Shown: positions 1 to 10,435, counted from the stretch's first letter. The stretch is DNA of 64,000 nt from Patiria pectinifera (GCA_029964075.1 CM057141.1:9238001-9302000); one strand, 5' to 3'. Program-made: numbers and translations. Notes: generated by a model from the letters alone, not told the origin.

Positions 1-392
1 GGTGGCCATGTGACCGCATTAGAAACTGCTGAGGATGCACACGAGATAGCCCAGTTGCAAGTGGTGCGCCATCTATCTATTAAATAGGACCGGCCATGCG
101 ACCGTGTCGCACATTGAAAAAAAAAACGAGGGTGGTGCGTTGGTATTAACAAACAACATGAAAGAAAGATTTACTACACATTGTTACACAACTTGAGTGG
201 TTTATTGTCATGTTTTATGTAAGAACAATGTGAAATCTGAGTAAAACAATGCTTGGTGACTAAAAATAAAACATTAGAATTTAAAAACAAAAAGGAAAGT
301 GGTCAAATGTTAACACTGTGAATGGGAATGGGAAAATTTGTGACAGGAATTCGAGTTCCCCTTTCGCATTGGCATTTCCGCTTTCATGAAAA
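1..392. other. No gene recognised
   Basis: AT-rich sequence with short A-runs. I see no coding potential, splice-supported exon or recognisable repeat end. Confidence 0.4.
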
Positions 393-398
393 TGTTCT

Positions 399-597
399 CC
401 ACCTGTGTGAAAAGGGTGTGAAAATATTTTTCCACTTGTGTGAAAAGGTGTAAATATTTTCCCACTTGTGTGAAAAGGTTTGAAAATATTTTCCCACTTG
501 TATGAAAAGGTGTGAAAATATTTTCCCACTTGTGTGAAACGGTGTGAAAATATTTCCCACTTGCGTAAAAAGGTGTGAAAATATTTTTCCAATGTGG
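399..597. repeat. Minisatellite, about six units of 30-33 bp
   Basis: Units start at about 399, 432, 462, 494, 526 and 557. Each begins CCACTTGTGTGAAAAGG and continues GTGTGAAAATATTTT. Unit lengths of 30, 31, 32 and 33 bp show small indels. The repeat is open in several frames on the minus strand, which gives low-complexity ORFs rich in F, H, T and K; these are by-products of the array and not genes. Confidence 0.85.
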
Positions 598-689
598 GAA
601 GACATTTTCATACTTTGTGAAATAAAAATGTGTTTCCTGGGAAGAGAAAAAGTGTGACAGAATTTCCCACTGCCGGGTTAACTTTCAGT

Positions 690-1075
690 TGCACTGTACT
701 GTATAATGACGCCACTTATTTCATCTATAACGTACCCCATCCCAGGTAAGGTACCTACCAAATTAAAACCAAACCAATGGACATACCATTCTTTGGATAT
801 AGACATTTGAAAATGACTTGTGTTGACATCATCAGGATGTCACTTCAATTTTCATCTATTCCACATCCCTGTCTATATACATACCATTTTTCAACCCAAT
901 CGGATGTGTACTTTGGAAGATATAGCAACTGGAAAAATGCACCTTTTGTATGACGTGATGTGACACAATTGTAGCAAACCATCTTCGGATGGAGGTCTAA
1001 ATGTCTGCCAAGCCTTAAGTCAATCAGACATGGGAAAGTGCCAGAGGGTATGGTTGGGGGGGAAAAAAACATGTT
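690..1075 (-). repeat. Body fragment of the TGACGTCA-rich Helitron-like family
   Basis: It carries the family's signature blocks in minus orientation: 'tctatTccacatccctgtcta' at about 855, 'tacataccatttttcaaccc' then 'aatcggatgtg' at about 880-905, 'gaagatatag', and 'cttcggatggaggtctaaat' at about 983. The same blocks recur at 8.3, 17.9, 18.4, 20.6 and 23.9 kb. Neither end of the element is present. Confidence 0.6.
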
Positions 1076-1189
1076 CAAACCCTATAGATAGAGAACAAAT
1101 TAAAAATAATAACCTTTGTGTTGAAATTCCATTAAAAGTGTTAAATTTTGTTAGCAGAATAAAATCGTGGGTGTGTTTTATTTTCTCTG

Positions 1190-2168
1190 TACACCAGTGA
1201 TTATATCTTAGGGAGCGACGTTTGTGCTCTGAACAAATATGCAGATGATACTGCATTGTCTGGGACGATTTTTAATGAACGAAACAGCCTACAGGAATGA
1301 AGTTCTGAAACTACTTCAATGGTGTGAACATAATTCCTTAGTTCTTAATGTGAAGAAAACAAAAGAAATTGTATTTGATTTTTGGACAGAAATCAGATTG
1401 AGCCAATTGTAATTAATGACGAAACTGTGGATATTGTGACGGAATACAAATACTTAGGTACATGTATTGACAATCGGTTGAACTGGAATTCTAACACGGC
1501 GAACATATTCAAAAAGGTCAATCAAAGAATGTATTTCCTTTATAGGAAACTCAGTTTTTTTAGGATAGATGAAACAATTTTAAAGTTATTTTATCAAAGT
1601 ACTATCCAATCCGTCATTACTTTCTGTTGTGTTGTTTGGTTTAACTTACTTCATGTGAGTGACGGCAAAAAGATTGAGCGTGTAAAGATCATTGGCTGCG
1701 AATTGAATGATGTGTGGGATATTCTGGAGGGCACAATGCGTGCAAAGTTTGAACAGATCAAAGGTGACATTACCCATCCACTCAATTCATCTATTGTTGT
1801 TAATCATTCTGGGAGGGTCCGCCAAATTGCCACTAAAACCAATCGTTTCAAGAATTCTTTTCTGCCTTGTGCAGTCAGTATATTCAATTCTAGCTTTTGC
1901 CGATAGTTTACATTATGTTATGGATTCCTGGTGTTTTTATATGGGTTTTTACATACATGTATCTTACAATGGGATCGAATTTATTTGTATATTGTATGTA
2001 TGTGGATGCTGTGTTATACAGTTGGGTTTTTTTTGGTTGTTCGTTAATATGTCTTTTTAAAATTTTAGTGTTTAATAACTTGTACATCAGGAAAACAATT
2101 TTCATGTATTTTTCTTTTTAATGCGTGACGAATAAATAATCTTTATCTTGATCTTAATCTTAATATTT
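1190..2168 (+). mobile_element. 3' fragment of a CR1/Jockey-group LINE
   Basis: The piece begins inside the reverse transcriptase. At about 1232 the + strand reads KYADDTA, the catalytic YADD box, followed by frameshifted RT-thumb sequence. An open stretch 1382-1906 follows, with EYKYLGTCIDNRLNWN and an FYQSTIQSVITFC block, both typical of the C-terminal part of CR1/Jockey-type ORF2 proteins. It ends with short A/T-rich repeats of the atctttatcttgatctt type at about 2140-2165, usual for a LINE 3' tail. Endonuclease and most of the RT are missing, so this is a dead 5'-truncated copy. Assignment to a particular clade is uncertain. Confidence 0.75.
1382..1906 (+). pseudogene. LINE ORF2 C-terminal remnant
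   Basis: This 174-codon open stretch is the RT-thumb and C-terminal domain of the LINE described at 1190-2168. The start codon is only the first ATG in the frame; true homology begins upstream at the YADD box (about 1232) in other frames, so at least one frameshift or stop separates them. The YKYLG motif and the conserved block around SVITFCCVVWF are visible. There is no CCHC or other C-terminal domain. It is not a host gene. Confidence 0.7.
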
Positions 2169-2221
2169 AAAAAAATCGTAAAAAAATCTATGACGTCATT
2201 TCAAATTTTGTTTATTAGTAC

Positions 2222-2330
2222 TACAGTGGAACGCCGCTATACCGAACACCACTATACCGAACATTCGGCTATACCGAACATCATCCTTGGATCCTAGTTT
2301 TTGTGTACAAAACGTACCGAACATTGTTGT
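2222..2330. repeat. Possible pogo-like terminal fragment
   Basis: The sequence ACTACAGTGGAACGCCGCTA is followed by three iterations of CTATACCGAACA spaced about 16 bp. A CAGTGGAAC start with CTATA(A/C)CGAA iterations resembles pogo/Tc1-group terminal repeats. No opposite end was found in the window, so this is at most half an element. Confidence 0.35.
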
Positions 2331-2689
2331 TAAAAAAATTCAACAGATTTACAAAAAACCTACTAGTTACAAAATCTATATAAAACGCTGTTTGGGCCAT
2401 TTGTTTTTATTCCCAAACATCAAACAACACATAAACATAGTGTTTGAATGTTGAAGAGTTATAGATGTCGTGTATTTCCCCAGAAAGATAGAAGGGAAAA
2501 GTCGATCATGACGATTGGACATTCCCTTATATGTGTTTTTAAAAATGGCATTTTTGATGACTTCATTGTGACGTCACACATTTTTCAAAATTTTGTGGAT
2601 ATACCTATTGCCTAACAAACCTAATACAAAAAGAATTTTGATTTTTAGCATATTACGTTCGTGAGATAATGGCAAATGTCCCTGACAAT

Positions 2690-2746
2690 TTTTTGGATCC
2701 ACCGTGCTAGCCCCCCCCCCAAATATTGGTTCTAGAACCACCCCTG
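2690..2746. repeat. Remnant of hAT-A MITE right end
   Basis: It contains 'ggatccaccgtgctag', a C-run, 'aaatattggttctagaacc' and terminal 'cccctg'. These match the last 60 bp of the complete copies at 28321-28692 and 55392-55712. The left part is absent. Confidence 0.7.
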
Positions 2747-2832
2747 GACGTCACATGTCCCATGATGACGTCACATGTCCCATGATGACGTCACATGTCC
2801 CATGATGACGTCACATGTCCCATGATGATGTC
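2747..2832. repeat. Four-copy 20-bp tandem repeat
   Basis: GACGTCACATGTCCCATGAT is repeated four times almost exactly, starting directly after the hAT-A remnant. The unit contains the GACGTCAC half of the CRE-like motif that fills the surrounding Helitron-like body, so it looks like a local expansion of that body. Confidence 0.85.
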
Positions 2833-3334
2833 ACCACTGCATCTATCTTCCCGAACGACCTTTGCTATGTGCTTCATAACCATGTTAAGTTTCATTGTCA
2901 TACGACTTTGTTTTATGCCCGAATTGTTCACGAGGAAAAAAATGTGTACAAAGTCTACGGCATTTGGGGTAAAAAAAAGATGAAGAAGTAAAAAAAAAAA
3001 AAAAAAAAAAAAGTAAAGAAACAAAGGCTTTTCCGCAAGGTTTTGCCGAAAAGCCAAAAATGCACATTTAATGTGACATCACACGACTTGTGATGATACC
3101 ATCATCATGGGCCTTATTCACAAGTTTCCCATTTTTGTTGAAATCCCTGAACATATATCACTAATTCTTAACTGTTGAATGAGATTGCGCCAGACTATTT
3201 TTGCAGGCATAATGCAGCCTTTTTTAACTGTCATTTTTTGTAATCAGGCTTTAAACATTAGGGAACGTTTAATTACAAATTTTAAATTATTCATTTAAGC
3301 AGACTGGAATTAATTAGTAATTAACTTGCTTTCA

Positions 3335-3545
3335 AATTAGGTTTTGCCCTTCACCGACGTTTAAACACTGTATACTCAGTGTGTTACCTCCCAAGTGAAA
3401 GCTGGAAAAAATCACTCGGGTGGGACTTGAACCCACAACCTCCTGCTTTCTAGTGCAGATGTCTTACCACTCCACCACCGAGCTAATGGGATCGGTTGGC
3501 TGGTTCGAATCTGATGTACATAGCAGCGGATACCGCATAAACTAT
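3335..3545 (-). repeat. tRNA-derived SINE-like repeat, copy 1
   Basis: On the minus strand, 3419-3487 reads as a tRNA-like segment: a CTCGG/CCGAG acceptor remnant, an A-box-like TGGTGGAGTGG, a CTGC/GCAG anticodon stem with an oversized loop, and a B-box-like GGTTCAAGTCC. The 8-nt loop and mismatched acceptor argue against a functional tRNA. A conserved non-tRNA part follows (about 3335-3418). A second B-box-like GGTTCGAATC lies on the opposite strand at about 3502. Copy 2 is at 14545-14835 and a junction fragment lies near 59720. Confidence 0.7.
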
Positions 3546-3737
3546 TATAAGATGGAATTTTGCTTTCATTTTTCTACACGAGTTCCAAAAATGAAGATAT
3601 TACCTCACTCTCAATCCAATATGGCCAATTCGTGAATAAGGCATGTGACATCACTTAAATTTCCATCTATAACACATCAATGTCTATGTACAGACAAAGT
3701 TTCAAAGTTAAATGATTCACAATGTTATTTTTTTTTC

Positions 3738-3770
3738 ATGACTAGTTGTCAATTTGTCACAACTAGTCAT
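3738..3770. repeat. 12-bp inverted repeat
   Basis: ATGACTAGTTGT and ACAACTAGTCAT flank a 9-nt spacer, a perfect hairpin. I see no link to a gene; it may be a terminus of an unrecognised element. Confidence 0.6.
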
Positions 3771-3907
3771 TCAATTATGCAAACGTGTATTTTCTTTTCT
3801 TTTACATATCGTGATTCTTTTTTTCAAGATTTTTGTTTTCAAAACAAAAATCACCAAATCCCAACACAGGTTACGGTTCGTTGTGAAAAAAAAAAGTCAC
3901 AAAAACT

Positions 3908-3963
3908 CAAAATATTTCACAATTAGTTTGAGAAACAAAATATTTCACAATTAGTTTGAGAAA
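3908..3963. repeat. 28-bp direct duplication
   Basis: The 28-bp segment that begins CAAAATATTTCACAATTAG occurs twice, perfectly and without a spacer. Confidence 0.85.
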
Positions 3964-4044
3964 TTCAAGATGTCCAAAAAATTTACTCAAGTATTTTACA
4001 ACTTCACTGCCACCAGATGTTGGTGATATAAATATAATGAAAAA

Positions 4045-4480
4045 ATAGACTTGCACTTGTGTACAAACACATGGCTGTTTCGGCAACTTTTTTGTGTGAC
4101 ATGTAACATGTAAAGTTTCAAGTATAAGTTCCATCCAAGAAGGATGTGTTGTTCCGTTTATAATAAGTGATTACATGCTCATAGGGCTTTGAATTATGAT
4201 GTCATCATGATGTCACATCAATTTTAATCTATAACACATCCCATTTGAGGTACACACCAAGTTAAACCAAATCATATACACAGTAGGAAATTGCAGAGTG
4301 ATGAGTTATGCAGACAAATAGTTATGCAGACACATACATGTCGGCCGTAGTAAAATGCTTATTTAATGTGATGTCACATGTCTAGGTGCATACCAACTTT
4401 CAACTCAATCAGACCTGTAGTTCAAATTACGATACACTTCGGTTTAAACCAGAAAGAAGGGTCACATGATTTTGCACGTA
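4045..4480 (-). mobile_element. Helentron-like unit, 3' end only
   Basis: The 3' terminus lies at the left. Read on the minus strand it is TTGCCGAAACAGCC, a degenerate TGTTTGTACACA hairpin, then a CTAT in place of CTAG at 4045-4048. Further right come the family blocks: 'aagtataagttccatcc' at about 4120, 'tagggctttgaatta' at about 4181 and TGATGTCA boxes near 4200. These match the 3' parts of the units ending at 25368, 57060 and 58244. No head palindrome is seen, so the 5' side is truncated. Confidence 0.65.
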
Positions 4481-5468
4481 ATATCAGAAATGAAGATCCT
4501 GGATTATTCTATTAACTCCCATAAAAAGAAAATCATGCCTCTCACAGTTGATTTTATATTGATTTTCAAAGATTAAATCTAGAAATCTTTGGTTGCTTGT
4601 AATCTAATACTTGATGTCATAACCAAAAAGCTTGAGAGATAATGTTATTCACTGTTCGATTTGAAGCAATTTTGGATTAAATCTCTCGCATCCGATTTTT
4701 CAGAGCTAAGGTTTCAAGGCATGTTCAATGTAACTTCTGGTCTAGTGATGTCATCAATCTCCCCCCCCCCTCAACTTGTTGTTAGCATGAAGTTGGTTGC
4801 ATGTTCATCAATTATAAAAAAAAAACGATTTCAGCAAATTTCGCCCCACTCATCAACTGATTATTCATTTTAAACCTTTTTCCAACTTGCCTCTAATAAT
4901 AATGATAACAGATAATTTATAAGGCGCACAGTATCTGGAGAACCATTCAAAGGCGCCGGTCACTAGCAAATCACTGTGGTTTAAATGATAGATTGAAAAG
5001 ATGAGTCTTAAGATGGCATTTGAATGATGACATCAGTTTGTGTCCCTTAACTCGTCTGGCAAGGAATTCCAGAGACGCTGTGCACAGCTGGGTTTTGTGG
5101 GCATTGAGTTTTAGTAGATTGGCCGCCATCCACCTGCGTATGTTGTCTAAGCATGTTTCAAGGATGTGCTGTGTGTTGGTATCATCGTCGGGTATACTGT
5201 GAAAAAAAAGGTGGCGTACAAAATTTATTTATAATCCACATCCAACAGCAGAAAAAAACGCCAATTACTGGACTGGGTTAAAAATATTAGTAAAGCCGTG
5301 TGTCATCTGCATAAAAGTGGCAATGCGGCCAAGGGGAGATATATATATAAGGTAAAGAGCAGAGGCCCTAAAACAGATCCTTGTGGCACACCATACAGCT
5401 GAGCTTGGAGTCTTTGGATAATTCCCCTGATAAATGAACAGACTGAAAACGATTATGTAAATATGATT

Positions 5469-6389
5469 TTAACCAATCGAGAGAAATTCCATGAACCCCA
5501 AATTGATGCTGTAATCTATGCAAGAGGATGTCATGGTCGATGGTGTCAAAGGCTGCTGATAGGTCAAGTAGAACCAACAGAATGGCCCTTTTGTTGTCAT
5601 GTGGAACCTGGTATATGCGGATTGGAAATCATCACGCAAATGGTGCTCAGTGAGATGGGCGTTCAACCTGGCAGCAACTACCTTTTCAGCAGCATTCGAC
5701 ATAAATGATAAGTTGGAAATTGGGCGATAATTATTTGGATCGTTATGGTCAAGTGATTGTTTCTTCATAACCGGTGTGATGAGATCGCTCTTGAAGCAAT
5801 CTGGGAAGTGGCCAGAAATGAGTGATCTGTTAATTATTGCCGTTATAGGCCCAATCAACACGTTGATGTGTTCCCTCACCATGGATGTTGGAATCGGATC
5901 AAGGGTGCAGGATTTCGTGGGTGAGTTCTTGATGACCTTCATCACTTCCTTGTCAGAGGCGGTGGTTAAGGTTGTGAGGGGGGGTTGATGAAACTCAAAA
6001 TCTGCTTCAAACGGGTCAATGTTGGGGCCAGCGTGTAGGGGTATGTCGTCTCTGATTTTGTTGATCATGTCTTTGAAAAAATCAGAGAAGCTGTTGACCA
6101 TTGCTGTGGCGTTTGGGAATGATGGGAGACTAGGTGTGGTTTTCCTGTGCATGAGATGGTTGATAACCTGGAAAAGGGCTTTTTGATTACCCTCACAGTC
6201 ATGTATTTTATCGGAGTAATAGTTGGCCTTGTAGTTGTTGAATTTGGCTTTAACCAATTCTCGCTGAGTTTTGAAAAGATCGCGGTCTACCTGGAGGTCA
6301 GATAAACGCCAGCGTTGTTCAAGTTGTCGGTGCTGGCGTTTAGCTGAAGCTATGTCCTCGTTGTACCAAGGAACCTTAGGTTTGACCAA
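5469..6389 (-). pseudogene. LINE linker and reverse transcriptase N-terminal half
   Basis: This 306-codon open stretch starts with the post-endonuclease linker (VPWYNEDIASAKRQHRQ, residues about 6-22) and enters the RT fingers: FPDCFKSDLITPVMKK, then NNYRPISNLSF and the QSAYTRFHMT box near residue 255. Around 5570 the frame breaks. The continuation, LLDLSAAFDTIDHDILLHRL, is found in another frame at 5368-5577. That segment carries RT motif A with its catalytic aspartate. Homologous host genes are not expected; this is transposon coding debris. Confidence 0.85.
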
Positions 6390-6534
6390 GATTGTGCTGG
6401 TTTTGGTTGGAGCAATGTACTGAGAACAGTGTTATACTGATCAATTAGGGGGTCGACTGGGTCAGTGATGAGAGAAGATGCTGTAATGTCGCGTTTAAAT
6501 TTGGCCTGGTCTATTGTCTTCATTTTGCGATAGG

Positions 6535-6963
6535 TTAAACCTGACGCCTTATGTATTTGGGTTTCTCTATGTCAGGCTGGCAGTGGATTGCGCAGTGGTC
6601 AGAGATAAAGTCTGCTGTTGTAATGGACTGTATGAGGGAATGAGGTTGTCGAGTAATCACAAGATCTATCGTGTGACCAGACGTGTGAGTACCGGTATTG
6701 ACTCTTTGCTGCATGTCGTACTGCATGAGTAGATCACTGAGCCGTCTGTGGTCAGTGGAGTTGTCACCCCAATAGACGTTAAAGTCACCGAGAATAATGA
6801 GGTCCCCAGTGAACAATACCTGGCTGTCAAGCAGATCAGCAAACTCGTCAATGAACGTACTGAATGGGTAGTTCACTTTCTTAGATGGTGGTGGCCGATA
6901 TTCAACAACAATACGGAAATGTTTGGCATTGGTTGTGAGTGAAGTCTGCTTCGATGTATTCAA
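6535..6963 (-). pseudogene. LINE APE endonuclease C-terminal half
   Basis: This 142-codon stretch contains VVEYRPPPSKK, LIILGDFNVYWGD (the APE GDFN metal-binding motif) and FISDHCAIHC (the catalytic SDH motif). It belongs to the LINE at 4888-7720. The N-terminal half of the domain lies in another frame at 7382-7500 and beyond, separated by a disrupted region at about 6964-7380. Confidence 0.85.
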
Positions 6964-7381
6964 AGGAAGGTGGTGGTTGGTTATTGGTGAGAAATGTATT
7001 CATGTAGTACATAATGGTAATAATGAAATTAGCCGAAAAGAATTAGTACAGTGACCTTAAAGGTACACTATACCAACTAATTGTACATATTAAATGAACG
7101 GCAAATTTTCATGGGGATCACGTTGTAACCTGTGTGAAGTATTTCCGGCAGAGTGTCCGCCTAATGGATTTTGCCAAGTCGGCAATCCTCACTTTCTCGC
7201 TGTTTGCTTGGCAGCAGACGCTGAGAGGTTTGATTTGTAGAGGAGTGCCACACCACCACCCCTCCGTCCTTTCCTGGGCATGTGGATTAATTTGAAACCT
7301 CTAGGGGTAACATCATGGGTGTGTTTGTCTTGTTCCAATTTTCCGTTAATGCCAGTACATGTATGTCAATGTTGTGATCAT

Positions 7382-7714
7382 TTATGTGATCTTTGATGAG
7401 ATCAGGCTTGTTGCATGCAGATTGGCAATTATTAAGCCAAGGTGCGTCGTGTCGTCGTTCGATAGGCGATCAGCAGTAATTATGTTCTGATGGGATGTGA
7501 GGGTGCGGGTACGTTTTCCTCCTCGTACATGGAGCTGACCATCAGGAGTAGTGACTGGAATTAAGTTGGGTGTGTGACTTTGATGATGTTTGGCCTTGCG
7601 AGTACCAACAGGAGTACCCCTGTGTTGGTGGTTTGTCACATTATATGCGCTCTCATAGAAGACCTTACGGCGACCAAAAATATTTAATAGATTTAACAAT
7701 CGCAGCGAGGACAC
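7382..7714 (-). pseudogene. LINE ORF2 N-terminus / endonuclease start
   Basis: This 110-codon stretch ends with LIIANLHATSLISSKIT, which matches the beginning of APE-type endonucleases in CR1-like LINEs. The preceding 80 residues are basic and not recognisable. It marks the 5' side of the LINE at 4888-7720. Confidence 0.6.
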
Positions 7715-7744
7715 AAGAAAATGACAATTTTCTGTCTCAAGTGG

Positions 7745-7925
7745 CCAGAAAGTAGCTCAAGCTACGCTCATACTGCGCTCATCCTTCACTTACGATGCGC
7801 TCAACTCGCTTTCTATGCGCCCCTGTCAAGCTCAATTACTCGATCTAGTCACTGCCACTGCGCTGTCACTGCGCTCACACTACGCTCTGCTCGCTGTTGA
7901 TACGTCCTAGTAGCTCACGTCGCGC
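7745..7925. repeat. GCGCTCA-iterated block
   Basis: Short words such as TGCGCTCA, TACGCTCA and CTCGCT recur about ten times in 180 bp (for example 7770-7805 and 7857-7895). No strict period exists. It sits directly upstream of the LINE 5' boundary; origin unknown. Confidence 0.5.
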
Positions 7926-8004
7926 TTGCCCATCCGACCAAAATACGCTTATGTGACGTCACTTGCGGTCTTATAAATACCACAACAAAACAGTCATCAT
8001 GATG

Positions 8005-8235
8005 ACAAAATCGGTTACTCACGTTTTGAAAATGTAATGTGAGTAACCGATTTTGTGCGTCTTGTTTATCATACATAACACATTTTTCTGGATGTCATCT
8101 TTGGTACTTAGGTAAGGTCTAGGACTACTCTATCTACCATGGGGATAACGGTTATTAAACTTTTTCAGTAAGGTAATTACAGCCCAAGGAAATGCAAAAG
8201 TACATCAAAAATGTAACGTGAGTAACCGTGGAATT
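8005..8235 (-). repeat. Short inverted copy of the GGTTACTCACGTTAC element
   Basis: Positions 8034-8227 are the reverse complement of about 35870-36063, sharing 'ttatcatacataacacat', 'ctggatgtcatctttgg', 'accatggggataacgg' and 'cagtaaggtaattac'. The boxes GTAATGTGAGTAACC (8034) and GTAACGTGAGTAACC (8213) bound it. The left edge is an 18-bp palindrome, ACAAAATCGGTTACTCAC facing its complement around 8005-8055. Confidence 0.75.
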
Positions 8236-8239
8236 GCCC

Positions 8240-8680
8240 ATAAGCCCATATGTTGGGTTCACGAGATTTAGTGATAATATTCAAAACTTCAAAAATCGAT
8301 ATAAAATCACACAATGACGTCTGATGACGTCACCTCAATTTTTATCTATAACACATCCCGGTCTACCTACATACCGGGTTTGAACCCAATCGGACTTACA
8401 GTTCTTTAGATAAAGGGTCTTAAAGTTTGAACATTTGAGATGACGTCACGTTACCCATGATGACGTAATCATGACGTCACTCTTCGGGACGCAAACTCAC
8501 TATAGGGTCTTTACATAGGTTAGGTTTCATTAGAATACAAGTTTGTTTAAGGTCCAAAATGCCGCAGTTAAAAAATCGTGTACAAAGTCTATGGGATTTG
8601 GGGGTGGAACAAACAGAAAAAAAAAACTAGAGGTCTATGTCTGTTGGAAACAGAACATAGGGCTTTTCTGCAATATGATT
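8240..8680 (-). mobile_element. Two abutting Helentron-like fragments
   Basis: On the minus strand a 3' terminus runs GCAGAAAAGCCCTATG, a TCTGTTTCCAACAGA hairpin, then CTAG at 8627-8630. Immediately after it comes the post-head block of a second unit (CCCATAGACTTTGTACACG at about 8578-8596). The second unit continues left with the 'ataaaatcacacaatgacg' and 'tataacacatcccgg' blocks to about 8270. The first is reduced to its tail. Confidence 0.7.
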
Positions 8681-8689
8681 TTTTATAGG

Positions 8690-9220
8690 ACTTTTTATGA
8701 CTCATCTGAATTTGATTTGTCAATTAACCGAATGGAATGTAATGAAAAATGTTTAGCCTTGAAATGAGGCTAATCATCTGAGGATGTTCGTATTTGAATA
8801 AATATGATTGTGTGCAGAATTATTATTTCGGGAAACAAAAACACTTTGTGCAATAGCCTAGTATACATGTATTTAGCCTTGAAATATGACTAGCTGTCAG
8901 TGTACTAAATTCAACAGTGACCGAACCCAATTGTACGCATGCGAATTGGCTGTATGCTCTCAAGTGAGTGATTAACTGGGCCAATTCCCCTGCATTGTTA
9001 ACTACAGTAAGAGTTCAAGTTCATCAGCCTTGAACACAAACTGTAGCCATCTTATATTATCTCACAATACCCGTGACCCGACCCATGTAATTGTATGTGA
9101 CATTTTGTCGACAACTGTATTCCAGTTTAGAGATTTTTTTTCCGTTGAAAAGCGTAATAATGAAGGAAATTCTGTAAAATTTACCTGTGTTTAAATGTAC
9201 AATTCCCGTCACTTGTTTAG
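8690..9220. other. No feature recognised
   Basis: AT-rich sequence with 'tttagccttgaaat' occurring twice (about 8753 and 8874). No supported ORF or element end. Confidence 0.35.
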
Positions 9221-9224
9221 GCTC

Positions 9225-9559
9225 TGTTTGGAATCACGAATGGTTGGATTTCATTATGCGATGCTCAAAATTTTGTCCACGTGGTCCGCAGTGAAACACA
9301 AATCACATCCAGTATGAAACGTGTGCATTTCTATGGGAAGTTTTCGGATAGCATTTGCGCACATTGTCTAGCTGCGGTTTTTGAACAGCTGCAGCCAGAT
9401 GCTTTATACTTAGGTCAAAGGCCACGTCCTTCACAAGATTCTGTGAAACTCATCAGCGTATCCCAGTGTCCTGTTTGCAGGGCGGACAAGTACGAGCGAA
9501 TGCTGGCAGATCATGTACTTGACATATACTGGTGTTATTCAAAAATCCGACTCCTATGA
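9225..9559 (+). CDS. Unexplained ORF, possible exon
   Basis: The frame is open from after a TAG at about 9222 to a stop at 9557, roughly 111 codons. It has two CxxC pairs (ICAHC and CPVC) near the middle and end and no low-complexity composition. A plausible acceptor (CACTTGTTTAG) precedes it, but no good donor or ATG was identified. I do not recognise the protein. It could be an exon of an unknown gene, an old transposon piece or chance. Confidence 0.2.
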
Positions 9560-10100
9560 AAATCGGACACCTTTTCCCTATTATTGGTTAATCCCTCGCA
9601 CGTGACAGGTCACTCTCCCATTATGATCCTAAAAATAGCATATTATCGTACATATACGCATGCGCGCAATACTATCAACGAGTCCACATTTCAATGAGTA
9701 GGATATTAAAGCTACACCGGCACACTTGGCATTTCCCATGCATTGAAAACTGCAAAATTATAATGCAACTTCATTAGCCGCGTAAAAACACTGGCATTCA
9801 GATCACTTTCACATCAGCCACACAAAACGTATATACTTTGGAAACTATGTACGGGGCACAGGAAAACGTGAAGAAAGATTGCATTACTTAAAAGCCGGAG
9901 TCCATCATTTGCAGCTATCCAAAAAGTAACTGGCGTAATTACACTCAGACACGAATACAATCCAAAACATCAATAACCATAATATTGGGTTTGCCGCAGC
10001 CTGAATGTGTTTATTAATTCTTCATGCCAAATCAAAGCATGTTTTGTTTTCCGTTTCACCATACGCACCACCAACATAAATAGACGGCCAGATACCAGTC
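9560..10100. other. No feature recognised
   Basis: Non-repetitive AT-rich sequence without a supported ORF. Confidence 0.35.
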
Positions 10101-10435
10101 TTTCATTGCTGAAATCCTGCTTACAAACCATTGGGTTGATCAGGCCCACTGAACCTGGGGTACATGATCAGGCCCCCACTCCAGATCCACTTTAAACTGT
10201 ACCTGGGGTAATAACGGTCCCCCACTCCAAAAACCACCTGTGGTATATCCACGCCCCTTCTAAATTGCTCCGAAATTGATTGATAGGACACTTGTAAAAA
10301 CTTTCGGTGTGTAGGAAATTTTAGAAATCTTTTCAATCCGACTGATACGTCTTATGAGACTGGTCTGATAAGGCCCGATGAAGTAAGCGCAATAATTTGT
10401 CGGTTACTGACTGAGATGGAATACGGGAAGAGGCG

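Larger units (their letters stand above)
2160..3056 (-). mobile_element. Helitron/Helentron-like unit, 5' head at right, 3' end lost
   Basis: The 5' palindrome lies at 3026-3055 (arms GGCTTTTCCGCAA and TTGCCGAAAAGCC, one mismatch). On the minus strand it is followed by CTTTGTTTC, a T-run, then the family's 'tagactttgtacacatttt' block at about 2940-2960. Further left are TGATGACGTCA-type boxes and the 'cctaatacaaaaagaatttt' block at about 2620. The interior holds a 20-bp tandem repeat and a hAT-MITE remnant. No CTAG-type 3' terminus is found on the left, where the unit meets a LINE tail. Confidence 0.6.
4888..7720 (-). mobile_element. CR1/L2-like non-LTR retrotransposon, degenerate
   Basis: In minus-strand order: the start of an APE-type endonuclease (7382-7714), the rest of the endonuclease (6535-6963), linker plus reverse transcriptase (5368-6389), pieces of the RT core (VPQGSVLGPLLFTLY at about 5390-5340, then an ADDT-like box at about 5300), the RT thumb (5200-5100), the C-terminal LKTHLF-like motif (about 5010) and a 3' tail ending GCGCCTTATAAATTATCTG and TTATTATTA at about 4890-4930. 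Frameshifts, stops and internal deletions make it inactive. The tail type and the AFDTIDH motif support CR1/L2 placement. Confidence 0.85.

Noticed and set aside
399-597. Possible CRISPR-like array
   Set aside because: The repeats are contiguous with no unique spacers, in a eukaryotic intron-rich context; it is an ordinary minisatellite.
281-611. Two overlapping minus-strand ORFs of 103 and 75 codons
   Set aside because: They are translations of the 30-33 bp minisatellite in different frames; composition is repetitive and no start or splice context exists.
3419-3487. Functional tRNA gene
   Set aside because: The anticodon loop has eight bases, the acceptor stem is mismatched, and related copies are equally damaged and carry a fixed non-tRNA tail. 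A tRNA-derived repeat is the better reading.
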